Below, one piece after another: positions 6,439 to 14,717 of a DNA stretch of 27,883 nt. The DNA comes from a virus. The position numbers and the translations under genes are program-made. The notes under the pieces were generated by a model. That model had not been told where the DNA came from. It did not search any database and was given only the letters and a program-made list of their open reading frames with translations. Location: positions 1 to 27,883 of the IMG/VR virus record IMGVR_UViG_3300005511_000058, one strand, 5' to 3'. The stretch's first letter is position 1. Every line of letters begins with the position of its first letter.

Positions 6439-6721
6439 TTTGGGGCTCCACTTGTTCCCGGATGGTCCGGTAGATGGTGACGATCTTTTCGCGGTCCTCC
6501 TCTTTGGCCGCGATGACTTCCTGGTCTTTGTCCACGAGCTGCTTGTTCAGCCGAGCCACTTCCTTGTTGCGCGCGTCGATGGCGGCCTTGATCTCCGCCT
6601 GTCCGGCACTGAAGCCACGTTGGTACACGTCCTTGCGCCAGACGAGCACCCCGGCAACCAGCAGCGCCACGGCGAGCGCGGCGGCTACTACGCCCGCCCC
6701 GATCCTGGCCAATGGATTCAT
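6293..6721 (-). CDS. Rz: Rz-like inner-membrane spanin
   Basis: The ATG at 6721 overlaps the endolysin stop as ATGA, so the extra six upstream codons are not used. The 142-residue product has an N-terminal signal-anchor (about residues 10-28, GVVAAALAVALLVAGVLVW) and a long periplasmic coiled coil (EIKAAIDARNKEVARLNKQL and on), the standard i-spanin plan. Its last third overlaps Rz1 in another frame, as in lambda-type spanin pairs. It acts with Rz1 to fuse the membranes after the wall is cut. Confidence 0.9.
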   Translation of the reverse strand: MNPLARIGAGVVAAALAVALLVAGVLVWRKDVYQRGFSAGQAEIKAAIDARNKEVARLNKQLVDKDQEVIAAKEEDREKIVTIYRTIREQVEPQIVEKPVFRDCRVGSGVLRSLVAAAEGRVPTDPGQPAEAASGKAPGASR

Positions 6722-7197
6722 GAGATCCTCCCCTCGCACATAGCGCGCTCAGTCTCCCGACGCTTCACCAGGCCTGGCAACTGCCGGCCGCCGGCGTAGA
6801 CCCACCGCGAGAACTCGGCGCACGCGCCGGCGTAGTCGCCGGCATTGAACTTTCGGGCCATGGACGACTTGCAGTAGGCCGCCACCCCCACGTTGAACGC
6901 GAAGCTCGTCGCTGCAGCGAGCCGGTAGGTCTGGCCCTTCAGCCCCGGTGTGCAGGCCAGCACGCCGTCTGCATGCTCAACCAGGTCGCTATCGAGCAGC
7001 GACGAGCATTCGCCTGGTGTGTAAGGGCGGCCCAGCACGGCGGTCTTGGTATGGCCGGCGCATGCCGTCACGATGCCGATCGGGTCCTTGTAGCCGCGTA
7101 GCACAACACCTTCGAACTTCGGGACGTACGACAGCAGGAGAGCCGCAGCGCTGGCGCCGACGGACGCCTGCAGGGTTCGCTTGGCCGCTGGCTTCAT
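6718..7197 (-). CDS. SAR endolysin, GH24 lysozyme
   Basis: A 159-residue muramidase that cuts peptidoglycan. An uncleaved signal-anchor-release segment (about residues 11-27, ASVGASAAALLLSYV) has a weakly hydrophobic, Ala/Gly/Ser-rich character. The catalytic triad of the T4-lysozyme type follows at the expected spacing: E29 in KFEG, D38 in YKDP and T44 in GIVT. C46 lies just behind it and may take part in activation by disulfide exchange as in P1 Lyz-like enzymes. The stop and start codons of holin, endolysin and Rz interlock as ATGA, so the lysis genes are co-translated. Confidence 0.93.
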   Translation of the reverse strand: MKPAAKRTLQASVGASAAALLLSYVPKFEGVVLRGYKDPIGIVTACAGHTKTAVLGRPYTPGECSSLLDSDLVEHADGVLACTPGLKGQTYRLAAATSFAFNVGVAAYCKSSMARKFNAGDYAGACAEFSRWVYAGGRQLPGLVKRRETERAMCEGRIS

Positions 7198-7439
7198 TCG
7201 TCAGACTTCCGTGCGTCCTGGATCTCCTGCAGGATGGCCTGCAGGTCCGGCTGCGAAACAACGCGGGCGAATGCCGCACCGAACGACACGAGTGCTGCAG
7301 CCAGGGACACCAGTGCCGGACGGCCAGTGAAATACAGCTCAAGGCCCGCTTCCGCGCTCGACATCACGCCGGCCAGCAGCGAGAGACGCACGCTCCAGAG
7401 CTTGGGGAATTGCTTCTTCCAGTCTTCGATGAGTTGCAT
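7194..7439 (-). CDS. Putative holin (81 aa)
   Basis: The ATG at 7439 follows GGAG-CAGGTCCC. The product has an amphipathic N-terminus (EDWKKQFPKLWSVR) and two hydrophobic segments, about residues 18-37 and 41-60 (ALVSLAAALVSFGAAFARVV), with a charged C-terminal tail. Size, topology and position directly before a SAR endolysin fit a holin or pinholin, which would depolarise the membrane and trigger endolysin release. A terminator lies just upstream. Confidence 0.75.
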   Translation of the reverse strand: MQLIEDWKKQFPKLWSVRLSLLAGVMSSAEAGLELYFTGRPALVSLAAALVSFGAAFARVVSQPDLQAILQEIQDARKSDE

Positions 7440-7454
7440 GGGACCTGCTCCAAT

Positions 7455-7477
7455 AAAAAAGCCACCCGAAGGTGGCT
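7455..7477 (-). terminator. Intrinsic terminator between tail and lysis genes
   Basis: On the minus strand AGCCACC pairs with GGTGGCT around a TTCG tetraloop and is followed by six T. It lies five bases after the preceding gene and just before the holin gene, facing the late transcript. Confidence 0.85.
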
Positions 7478-7481
7478 GGAA

Positions 7482-7769
7482 TCAGCGCGCGGCGACGCGC
7501 AACTGGGCGGTTCGTCGATCCGTTCGGCCGCTGGATGTAGTGATCTGGCAGGACACGTCATAGAAGGTCTCCGCGATACCGCTACCCAACCAGAAGACGA
7601 CCTTTCCGGCCTGCACGGAGGTCTGCTTACCTTCAGGATTGATGGTCAGGCCAGCTGCCGCGATCACTGGCGTGCCCGTGATCGTCTCCCCTTCGGCCAG
7701 CCACGCCGACCAGTCGAACGCGTAATCGAGCACGGCGGCCGGGTCTTTCGGCGGGAATGCAGCGGTCAT
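7482..7769 (-). CDS. Small beta-rich virion-associated protein (95 aa)
   Basis: The ATG at 7769 overlaps the preceding stop as ATGA; the longer frame adds 16 unlikely residues. The product begins MTAAFPPKDPAAVLDYAFDW and ends in a beta-strand pattern (FYDVSCQITTSSGRTDRRTAQLRV), resembling an Ig-like or beta-sandwich fold seen in many small proteins placed among phage tail genes. No enzyme motif or signal is visible. It is coupled to the glycine-rich protein and may decorate or stabilise the fibre. Function is inferred from context. Confidence 0.65.
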   Translation of the reverse strand: MTAAFPPKDPAAVLDYAFDWSAWLAEGETITGTPVIAAAGLTINPEGKQTSVQAGKVVFWLGSGIAETFYDVSCQITTSSGRTDRRTAQLRVAAR

Positions 7770-9352
7770 GATGGGATCTCCAAGACGCGGAGTTCGTGGC
7801 CAACGATTGCCACGCACGATTCCGCTTGGATGCTGACGAGCCGGGCCTCGGCGGTCATGGATACCGACCGAATCTCGGACAGGACGGAGATGGCGCGCGT
7901 TTCTGCGAAGACGGTGATAACGATGGGATCGGGCTCGATACCGCCGTCGACGCGACCAGTCGCGCTTGCTATGTCTGCTTGCTGGCTGCTCGCGGCTACA
8001 CCAGAGACGGAACTTGCCGCCACTGCCGATGCCGCGCCTCTCGCCTGGACTGCGCCGGCCGCCCCGGAAACTGAAACGCCACCGGATGCTGAGGCGACGT
8101 TCCTAGCCTGAGTACTGGCTGCGCTGCCTTGCGATACGTTTCCGATCGCCCCTGTAGTGTTCGCCGCATTCGGTGACTGAGCGGCGGCCCCAGTGCCAGA
8201 AGTTGCGGCGGCCCCAGATGCGATGCCAGTGTTCGGCCGCTGCGCGATCGCCGAGGCGCCCGACGCCACTACTGCCCCGCTGGAAGCTGCTCCCTGCGCT
8301 AATTGCGTGGCGGCCGCAGAGCCAGAAACCGCCACTGATCCGCCGCCCGAGGCTGCGTCCTTGTTCTCGGTGACGGCGCCTGCGCCTGCAATGCCAACCG
8401 CGCCTGCTGCCGAGCCTACGTCGTTCGACTCTGCCGCCGCGCCCGCGCCGGCAACTCCGACGGATCCGGAGTCCGCCGCTGCGTTACCGCGCTGAGCCGA
8501 CGAAGCCGTTCCGGCGATGCTCACCGATCCCGATGAGGCGCCAGAGTTCGTCGTCTGCGTGGATGCCGCAGTGCCAGTGCTTCCTGATGCGGCGGTATAT
8601 GTGATGACAATCTGCCCATCACCGCCCTTTCCGCCCTGGTTATTACCAGAAGCTCCCCCAGCCCCGCCGCCGCCTCCGCCTGGCGCACCCCCCGCGCCGC
8701 CGGTTTCCGGCGTGCCCGCCCCGCCGCCAGCGCCACCCCCACCGCCGTTGACGTTGGCAGCGCCAACTGCCCCAGCATTCGCGCTGGCCGTACCGCCCGC
8801 GCCGCCGCTGCCATTATTCCCAGCTCCGCCAGCTCCGCCGTTCGTACTACTGATGCCGGCGCCCGCTAGCCCGGCGCCATTCGGCCCACCGGCGCCGCCG
8901 CCACCTGCACCGGCCCCCGACGGGCTGGTGACCGCCGAGCCGCCCGCGCCACCTGCAAATTTGGTCGTGCCGACCCCGGCCGTGGTGCCGCCCGCGCCTG
9001 CCGCACCCGCAGCACCGCCGGATCCGCCGGATCCGCCCTTAGCGCTACAGGACGCGCCCGCGAGCGTGGTGCCGTTGAACCAGGTATCGCCGCCGGTGCC
9101 GCCGTTACCGTCGGCCGCCGCCCCGCCCGCGCCGCCGGCGCCGATCTGGTAGGTGACGGCCTGCCCCGGCGTTAGCGCCAGGTTGGCGATCTCCGAGAAG
9201 GCGCCGCCGCCACCGCCGCCGCCGGCGTGGCCGCTGGCACCGTTGGCGCCTCCGCCCCCACCGCCTGCCCCGTGCGAGCGCACGGTGTTGATGTTGGTCC
9301 AGTCCGGCGGGACTGTCCAAGAGGTGCCGCTAGTTAAGACGATAGTCGGCAC
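7766..9352 (-). CDS. Glycine-rich tail adhesin with tandem 21-residue repeats (528 aa)
   Basis: A GTG start at 9352 follows AAGG at nine bases. Residues 1-28 (PTIVLTSGTSWTVPPDW) are the usual opening of phage glycine-rich tail proteins. Residues 29-245 are dominated by Gly/Ala runs that could form polyglycine helices as in T-even gp38-type adhesins, closing with DGQIVITYT. Residues 260-471 hold ten Ala/Ser/Gly repeats. The C-terminus (VFAETRAISVLSEIRSVSM and on) is a strand-rich tail. It follows the J-like protein, fibre and fibre chaperone, so a receptor-binding or fibre role is likely. The GC-rich low-complexity DNA produces a long proline-rich shadow frame on the other strand. Confidence 0.8.
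   Translation of the reverse strand: MPTIVLTSGTSWTVPPDWTNINTVRSHGAGGGGGGANGASGHAGGGGGGGAFSEIANLALTPGQAVTYQIGAGGAGGAAADGNGGTGGDTWFNGTTLAGASCSAKGGSGGSGGAAGAAGAGGTTAGVGTTKFAGGAGGSAVTSPSGAGAGGGGAGGPNGAGLAGAGISSTNGGAGGAGNNGSGGAGGTASANAGAVGAANVNGGGGGAGGGAGTPETGGAGGAPGGGGGGAGGASGNNQGGKGGDGQIVITYTAASGSTGTAASTQTTNSGASSGSVSIAGTASSAQRGNAAADSGSVGVAGAGAAAESNDVGSAAGAVGIAGAGAVTENKDAASGGGSVAVSGSAAATQLAQGAASSGAVVASGASAIAQRPNTGIASGAAATSGTGAAAQSPNAANTTGAIGNVSQGSAASTQARNVASASGGVSVSGAAGAVQARGAASAVAASSVSGVAASSQQADIASATGRVDGGIEPDPIVITVFAETRAISVLSEIRSVSMTAEARLVSIQAESCVAIVGHELRVLEIPS
7940..8575 (-). repeat. Ten tandem 63-bp (21-residue) repeats inside the glycine-rich gene
   Basis: Units begin at residues 260, 281, 302, 323, 344, 365, 386, 409, 430 and 451; all steps are 21 except one of 23. 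The consensus is G-x-A/G-A-x-x-Q/E, a short variable linker, A-x-S/A-x-G, then an alternating small/Val stretch (such as SVGVA, SVAVS). The copies are diverged, so this is an old protein-level repeat rather than a recent DNA expansion. Confidence 0.8.
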
Positions 9353-9364
9353 GATGGACTACCT

Positions 9365-9778
9365 TTAGTTGGCGTTGGTGTAGGTGCTGGATGTCACGCT
9401 GACCGTCTGCCCGGTCGCGATGTTGGTGTTGTTGATGTTCAGGTCGGCGCCTGAGATACCGACGGTACCGTCGATATGGGCCGTTCCGCCGGACGTGCGG
9501 AGCCGATACCAGGTGGCGACGGTGCCAGCGCCAGCGCCAGCCGTGCCGGTTCCGTTGGAGATGGCGTTAAGAGTGAGCACGCCACCCGAGGCCGCCGGCG
9601 CGAACGTCGCGTTACAGGTCAGGGACGCCAACAGTACCTGCGAGGAGACGGCAGTGTCTGGGCTCGCCGGCTGCGACCCGCTATAGAGATCGAGTACCGC
9701 ATTCGCACCAAGGGTTGACGTGATCGCGTTCTGTTGGGCGTTCTTCAGAGCAGCCGAGTACTTCAAGTTCGATGCCAT
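9365..9778 (-). CDS. Hypothetical tail-region protein (137 aa)
   Basis: The ATG at 9778 follows CTGGAG at seven bases; a TTG two codons earlier is less likely. The product begins MASNLKYSAALKNAQQNAIT, then GANAVLDLYSGSQP, and is otherwise Ser/Thr/Gly-rich and strand-forming, without a membrane segment. Proteins of this look occur beside tail-fibre genes in related phages, and a virion role fits. It lies between a terminator and the glycine-rich gene. No named family is recognised. Confidence 0.7.
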   Translation of the reverse strand: MASNLKYSAALKNAQQNAITSTLGANAVLDLYSGSQPASPDTAVSSQVLLASLTCNATFAPAASGGVLTLNAISNGTGTAGAGAGTVATWYRLRTSGGTAHIDGTVGISGADLNINNTNIATGQTVSVTSSTYTNAN

Positions 9779-9795
9779 TTGCAAACTCCAGAATT

Positions 9796-9819
9796 AAAAA
9801 AGGCCGCTCTAAGGCGGCC
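9796..9819 (-). terminator. Intrinsic terminator after the fibre chaperone gene
   Basis: On the minus strand GGCCGC (9819-9814) pairs with GCGGCC (9807-9802) and is followed by six T. It sits between the fibre assembly gene and the 137-residue protein gene. Confidence 0.8.
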
Positions 9820-9842
9820 GTTGGGAGCACTGCGACTGGCGG

Positions 9843-10445
9843 TTACGCCGGCTTCACCGGCCAGTTGATGGTGCGCGGGAATCCGGGCTGCGACGTGATC
9901 GCGCGCAACGCCTTACGGTATTGACTCAGCGCAATGCGCTTGACGTCTTCCCCCGGCGTGTTCTCGCCGAGGAAGAAGCTATCGATCAGCGGCTGCATTT
10001 CCGCATCGGCTTCTACGAGCAGCGCGTCACGCTTCGCCCCGGCAGCCGCCGTCAGCTGCGAGGTCTCCAGTGCTTGGTCAAGCGCCCATTCGTCGTTCTG
10101 CCAGACGTGAGCAGGGGACGGGCGCGGCTCGTCCGTCAGGAACGGCAGCAGGTCGCCGATACCGTTGTATTCCGGCCCCAACTCGAATGCCGAGCCGTCT
10201 GCCGTACGGAACAGAGGCGTGCTGCGATAGTCAGGCACCAACGTCCATGCGCCGTCCGGCCAGTTCTGCGGTGCGATCCCGGACGGCGTCCGGTAGACCG
10301 CTACCCTCCCAGTTGACGCGTCCGGAGGTGCCAGCTTTGTCGCCCAACCGCTCACAATCGGGTTGTCCGGCTCCAGCGGGTTGTCGTCCGCACGACCGGT
10401 GCCCAGATATTCACCTGTCAATGGGTGGTAGTTGTAGATGTCCAT
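9843..10445 (-). CDS. Tail fibre assembly protein (Tfa-like)
   Basis: A 200-residue protein that starts MDIYNYHPLTGEYLGTG, the usual opening of Tfa-type fibre chaperones, and carries the helical C-terminal part (AAAGAKRDALLVEADAEMQP, then PGEDVKRIALSQYRKALRAI) ending with the typical 'P..INWP' motif (FPRTINWPVKP). Such proteins help the fibre fold and may stay bound to its tip. It follows the collar-domain fibre gene by nine bases, with AGAGGG as ribosome binding site, as expected for a fibre-chaperone pair. Confidence 0.85.
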   Translation of the reverse strand: MDIYNYHPLTGEYLGTGRADDNPLEPDNPIVSGWATKLAPPDASTGRVAVYRTPSGIAPQNWPDGAWTLVPDYRSTPLFRTADGSAFELGPEYNGIGDLLPFLTDEPRPSPAHVWQNDEWALDQALETSQLTAAAGAKRDALLVEADAEMQPLIDSFFLGENTPGEDVKRIALSQYRKALRAITSQPGFPRTINWPVKPA

Positions 10446-10454
10446 GGGATCCCT

Positions 10455-11099
10455 CTAGTACTTGATGCAGGCCAGCAACGCGATATTTCGGGGACGGGTT
10501 TCCGTGCCTCCGGTGGAACTAGTTTGACCAGCCGGCGTTCCACTAAACCCGGGCATACCAGCGCCCACAGACGTTTGAGTCAAGTTATTCGCACCCCAGT
10601 TGTGAAAGTGAGATTTGAAATCGTCAGCCTGCGCGCTACCAAACGTGCGCCCGGCGTCGATGCCTCGACTGTCGTCCCACACCCGGATGAACTCGCCTCT
10701 CAGTTCCGGAACGTTGAACGTGGTAGAACCGTCGCCCGCGCCGAACGTAATGCCAATCTCAGCGAAAAGGTCAGAATATGTCGCCCTGGAGACTGCGCCA
10801 CCGTTGCACTTCAGGTAGCCTGCCGGCGCGGCGTTCTTCCCGTGATAAACGATCGCGCCGGGAAGGATGTGCCCAAGGTTGGCGACGCCGAGCAGACCGA
10901 GCGAGATCCACGCGGTGTTCGCTGCATTGCGCATCTTCAGAACGCCTGCACTGGAGTCCGCCCAGAATTGATACGGGAACGTCGCCGTTGGGGCAGACGT
11001 GCCAGAACTGTTGCCAGCCAGCGCCTGCAACGCCAGATTCAGGTCAGCGCGGAAGCTGGCCCCAGACTGGTTGGCAATGTCCATGTCATGTTGAGACAT
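10455..11099 (-). CDS. Tail fibre protein with phage collar domain
   Basis: A 214-residue fibre tip. The N-terminal part (DIANQSGASFRADLNLALQAL) resembles a virion-attachment segment. The collar domain follows: LPGAIVYHGKNAAPAGYLKC, NGGAVSRATYSDLFAEIG, FNVPELRGEFIRVWD, then KSHFH and the terminal ETRPRNIALLACIKY, all classic for Tail_collar proteins. The short length suggests a compact fibre. It comes after the J-like protein and pairs with the Tfa-like chaperone. The AGAGGAAAAGC leader gives a good ribosome binding site. No reverse transcriptase or template repeat is seen that would diversify it. Confidence 0.9.
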   Translation of the reverse strand: MSQHDMDIANQSGASFRADLNLALQALAGNSSGTSAPTATFPYQFWADSSAGVLKMRNAANTAWISLGLLGVANLGHILPGAIVYHGKNAAPAGYLKCNGGAVSRATYSDLFAEIGITFGAGDGSTTFNVPELRGEFIRVWDDSRGIDAGRTFGSAQADDFKSHFHNWGANNLTQTSVGAGMPGFSGTPAGQTSSTGGTETRPRNIALLACIKY

Positions 11100-11114
11100 G
11101 CTTTTCCTCTCTCG

Positions 11115-14100
11115 TTAATAGCCTTTCGCGTCCCAGTCGAATCTGCGGGAGATCGGCGTACCTGCTGCGTTGAAGAAGTTGACCGTGAATCCGGCCTGGC
11201 CTGGCGAGGTGACGGTGAAGTAGTCGCCCTGCGCCATGTTCTGGGCGGTGACGCCAATGGCTGGCACGATCCGAAATGCCCGGTCAAACGTCACGAGCTG
11301 CGGGCCGGCAGCAGACACCACGCCGCGCGCGTAGTCGATGCGATCTGGCATATCCACGCTGACCGACAAGCCAGTCACGACGACGTTGTGCGTAGCCGAC
11401 TCGCTTGCCATGTCGACTTTCCACTGGAATGCGCGGGCCTCGTAGTCACCCATGGCAAACCGCTGCCATTCCGTCCAGGCGGGCGAGCCGGCGGGGTCGT
11501 CCTCCGTGGTTCGCACATACAGCACAACCGACGTGTCGTTAATCAGGGCTCCATCGATGTCCAACCACGAATCAATGAGATCTGTGCGGAAGTCGATCAT
11601 GTCGCCGGTATCAAACGACACCGCGTCTATCGTCGCCGTCAACCTGGACTTCTCGACCACACCGAGATCCAGCGACTGAGCGAAAGCGTAAGACCCACTT
11701 CCAACGACACCACCGAGAGAGTCGATCAGCCCCCAGCCGCCCTGCCCGACCACGTCGTCGATCTTTCCGAGCCCATCGATAGCAGGTTGGGTATCCCACA
11801 ACCCTGTCGCATCAATCAGCCCCTGATCATCGATCAGTCCAGCACCGACGAGCTTGATACCGTTGAGCGCAGGGTCCAGCACCACGTCCGTCTTTGCGCC
11901 CGCGAACGTCGGATGTTCGGCGACGGTTGCGACAATGTTCAGATCCACCAGCGACGGCGCCGTGGTGATCACAATGTCTGCCTGTGGTGACTCGTGCCCG
12001 GTCGAGTCGATCCACTTCCCGAGATACACCCCCGTCAGCAGCGGCAACTGTGCCGAGTTCGCCGCGCCCGAGATCAACCCGCCGATGTCGATGGCGCTGC
12101 CCCAGCTCGGCTGCACCAGATCCGTCGTGTGCCGAATTCTTGCCTGGCCGCCATTACGTACGTCCAGATCAACCGCGCTGTCCCACGTCAGATTGGCCAT
12201 GCCGTTCAGGGCATTCAGCGACAGGCCCGTCATGTTGGCCGGCGGCGACAACTTCCCGACTACGATGTGGACCACGGAGTAAGTCCAATCCGGACTGCGA
12301 ACGCCCAGGGCTGAAACAAACCGGCCCCTGACCACGTACGGCTTGCCGTCGTCCACCGGCGAAATGTAGGTGCTGGTCGTGTCCGCGGTCAGCGGCGCGA
12401 GCGGCGTCCAATCCCCGCCATCGGCCCGGATGTACTGCATCTCCACTCGGCCAGTCTGCGCGAGCGACGATTCCCGAGCCGGCGGCCATGACACAAGAAT
12501 CCGTGACGTCACCACGCCGCTCTGGCTCAAAATCAGCTGATCCTCGCCAGAATCCATGCTGATCTGGCCGAGCGCTTCCACCACGTACGGGTCCGGAAGA
12601 TTGGTGTCCGGCGCCGGGTCTGTTACTGTCGCGTCTCCGTAATTCCAGTCGTAGACCGTTGAGCCTTCCTCGTTCAGCACCAGGTCAATGCCGCCATCGG
12701 AGCTCATCTTCCACGACATGACACGGAAGACCTTATTGGTCCAACCGAACTTGTCCAGCTTCAGATAGACCGTGCTGTAGGCCATCAGCCGAAAGGCCGT
12801 CAGCTTCGCCGGGAAGTCAACGACGATGCCTTGCCGCGACCGCTCCAGGATGATCTTGGCCAGGCGCTGGGCCATGATCGCGTCCGTAGTGAAAGGCAGC
12901 TCTATGTCGCGCTCGATGACCTCTCCGTCCTGCGTCGCATAGGTGGAGTTCTTTACTGCCGAAAAATCCGAAGGCTGCCATGCGTTCGACGGATCAACGA
13001 AAGTGCCCTTCACGACATTGAACAGGTCCTTGCGGGAGATCCGAGGTGATACCTTGACCGGTCCGCGCAGGTCATCTTCCGTGAGCGTGACCGTTGGAAT
13101 GTCGTACGCCCCCGCGAAAACGCGGAAGACACCTCCACTGATCACGATCGGGCCGCCGCCCGCCGAAGCCATCTCCGACAAGTTGTCACGTGGCGACTTG
13201 TCCGACATCACCACCCCATTGCAGCGATAGCGGAACTGGCCAGCGCCGCCTGCCAGGGCAACAGTCTCGTCGCTGATGTTCGCCGCAGTCACTACCGACT
13301 GCAGATCGATGTCCGAGTCAGCGCATCCGAAACCCCGCTCGTCGCGCAGGTAGTCGTAAACGCACAGCGCCCAGTTATCCGTGAACGCCGTGATCCCCTT
13401 ACGTGGATCATAGAGCCGCTTGCCTCTCACCAGCGCCTTCACATTCGGAATGCCGTTCGGGAACAGATCCGAGTTGTATTCCAGGCGGACGTAGATGTAG
13501 CAAATTCCCTGCAACCGGTGGTCATATGTCCAGTCTGACACCTCGGAAACCAGATCGTTGTCGGCGGCCTGGTCGGCGCTGCCCAGATGCTTCTTCACCC
13601 TGACGAAGGCGCGTACATAGCGCGTTTCGTAGTTCACGGTGACAGACGTGGTGTCGGGTGACATGCCGCGCATCCGAAGCGTGGGGCTATTTTCGTCCCA
13701 AGTGAAGTCCTTGACGACCTGCGAGGACCCATCCGAAAGGTTGGCCACCACGGAGATCACGCGCCAGATAAAGTACGGCATCGAGATGACCGCTTGTTCA
13801 CCGCCACCCATGCTCACGGGCATGACGTCCGTACGCACCTGACCGTAGTTCTTCATGAACTTGCTGTTCGTGACATACCCACTGCCGTCCAACGGCCCGA
13901 CCGGATCCTCCCCTAGATAGATTTCCTCGATCGCGTCGCACTCATGGTCTGCCAGCGCGATAACCAGGTGCATGTATCGGTTCTTGGCGTCACCCTCGTC
14001 GGTGCTTGCCGCAAACACCAAAGGGCCAGATGTCATGGCCCGGCCGTAGATGAGATTGCGCGGCTGGATATTGGACCGCACGACCTGTGAGCGGCCTTGC

Positions 14101-14306
14101 GCCTCTGCCGAGAAGCCGTTCTGACTGCGGGGCTTGAACACCGCGCCCATGAGGGAGCCAATGGCGAAGGAAATACCAAGCGATACCACCGCGAACGCGG
14201 CGCCGTACGCTATCGTTGCAGCAGCCACAGCAAATGCACCGGCCGCAACACCACCTGCTGCACTAAAGATTGCTGAAGCTACTGCAGCTGCTGCAGCTGC
14301 TGGCAT
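11115..14306 (-). CDS. Tail tip / host-specificity protein, J-like (1063 aa)
   Basis: The ATG at 14306 follows AGGAGAAGCGC. The N-terminus (1-55) is Ala-rich and hydrophobic (AFAVVSLGISFAIGSLMGAVF), as in J-like central tail-tip proteins. The region SQVVRSNIQPRNLIYGRAM and the following hub-like domains match the J family, as does the later part with fibronectin-like strands (SPPANMTGLSLNALNGMANL). The C-terminal domain (TFDRAFRIVPAIGVTAQNM, then GFTVNFFNAAGTPISRRFDW) looks like a receptor-binding beta-sandwich. It would form the tail tip and contact the host surface, following the NlpC/P60-like gene as in lambda-like tails. Confidence 0.92.
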   Translation of the reverse strand: MPAAAAAAVASAIFSAAGGVAAGAFAVAAATIAYGAAFAVVSLGISFAIGSLMGAVFKPRSQNGFSAEAQGRSQVVRSNIQPRNLIYGRAMTSGPLVFAASTDEGDAKNRYMHLVIALADHECDAIEEIYLGEDPVGPLDGSGYVTNSKFMKNYGQVRTDVMPVSMGGGEQAVISMPYFIWRVISVVANLSDGSSQVVKDFTWDENSPTLRMRGMSPDTTSVTVNYETRYVRAFVRVKKHLGSADQAADNDLVSEVSDWTYDHRLQGICYIYVRLEYNSDLFPNGIPNVKALVRGKRLYDPRKGITAFTDNWALCVYDYLRDERGFGCADSDIDLQSVVTAANISDETVALAGGAGQFRYRCNGVVMSDKSPRDNLSEMASAGGGPIVISGGVFRVFAGAYDIPTVTLTEDDLRGPVKVSPRISRKDLFNVVKGTFVDPSNAWQPSDFSAVKNSTYATQDGEVIERDIELPFTTDAIMAQRLAKIILERSRQGIVVDFPAKLTAFRLMAYSTVYLKLDKFGWTNKVFRVMSWKMSSDGGIDLVLNEEGSTVYDWNYGDATVTDPAPDTNLPDPYVVEALGQISMDSGEDQLILSQSGVVTSRILVSWPPARESSLAQTGRVEMQYIRADGGDWTPLAPLTADTTSTYISPVDDGKPYVVRGRFVSALGVRSPDWTYSVVHIVVGKLSPPANMTGLSLNALNGMANLTWDSAVDLDVRNGGQARIRHTTDLVQPSWGSAIDIGGLISGAANSAQLPLLTGVYLGKWIDSTGHESPQADIVITTAPSLVDLNIVATVAEHPTFAGAKTDVVLDPALNGIKLVGAGLIDDQGLIDATGLWDTQPAIDGLGKIDDVVGQGGWGLIDSLGGVVGSGSYAFAQSLDLGVVEKSRLTATIDAVSFDTGDMIDFRTDLIDSWLDIDGALINDTSVVLYVRTTEDDPAGSPAWTEWQRFAMGDYEARAFQWKVDMASESATHNVVVTGLSVSVDMPDRIDYARGVVSAAGPQLVTFDRAFRIVPAIGVTAQNMAQGDYFTVTSPGQAGFTVNFFNAAGTPISRRFDWDAKGY

Positions 14307-14315
14307 GCGCTTCTC

Positions 14316-14717
14316 CTAAATTTTCCATGCAGCCTTTGCGGCGCCAATGGGATGGAATTCGAGACCGACCTCACCTTGCGCGGCAATCACTTGCCCAGTG
14401 CATAGGGCAAGTGCCTCTCCGGCCGGCGTATCGATAAGCACCACATCGCCACGGCCAGCCAGTGGTGTCTGAATCGGAGAGCCGAAGGCCAGTTCCGCCA
14501 GCCCCGCCACTCCGCCGTTGTCTCGCAGGAGCCGGCGCGCTCCCTTCTCGCTCGTGTACAGACCGCGCCAACGGGCCGCAGGATCCACACCGGTAATCGC
14601 TTCCACGCCGTCACAGACAAAAAGGCAGCAGTCGGATTCGCCCCAAGAAAAAGCCCGCTCTCGGCGGGCTTCGACAAAGGCGGCCAGTCTCGTAGGCCAG
14701 TCATCCAGACGCATCAT
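14316..14717 (-). CDS. NlpC/P60-like tail assembly protein (DUF6950-type, 133 aa)
   Basis: The ATG at 14717 overlaps the upstream stop as ATGA and follows TGGGGGCGTGG; the longer frame starts at a poor TTG. The motif FSWGESDCCLFVCDGVEAIT puts Cys30 where NlpC/P60-like tail peptidases have their nucleophile, then GVDPAARWRGLYTSEKGA and RGDVVLIDTP follow as in DUF6950. It may cut peptidoglycan at entry or process the tail tip. Its position between two tail-tip genes and J matches the K gene slot of lambda. A His candidate (H122) is visible, but a full catalytic triad cannot be proven. A terminator-like hairpin lies within the gene. Confidence 0.8.
   Translation of the reverse strand: MMRLDDWPTRLAAFVEARRERAFSWGESDCCLFVCDGVEAITGVDPAARWRGLYTSEKGARRLLRDNGGVAGLAELAFGSPIQTPLAGRGDVVLIDTPAGEALALCTGQVIAAQGEVGLEFHPIGAAKAAWKI
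14648..14671 (-). terminator. Terminator-like hairpin inside the NlpC/P60-like gene
   Basis: On the minus strand AGCCCGC (14670-14664) pairs with GCGGGCT (14658-14652) around CGAGA and the T tract 14652-14648. It begins 47 nt into the coding sequence (ARRERAFSW). It may act as an attenuator or be a coding coincidence. Confidence 0.5.

Noticed and set aside
8517-9152. Proline-rich plus-strand frame
   Set aside because: It is the complement of Gly-rich codons (GGC/GGN to GCC/CCN) in the adhesin gene.
7940-9250. Repetitive GC-rich DNA considered as a CRISPR or satellite array
   Set aside because: Repeats are diverged, in frame, lack spacers of constant length and encode a coherent glycine-rich protein.
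10425-11990. Long plus-strand open frame (521 codons) across the fibre and J-like genes
   Set aside because: It is a shadow of two well-supported minus-strand genes and crosses their boundary.
10455-14306. Diversity-generating retroelement acting on the fibre or J-like gene
   Set aside because: No reverse transcriptase, accessory gene or template repeat is visible in the window.
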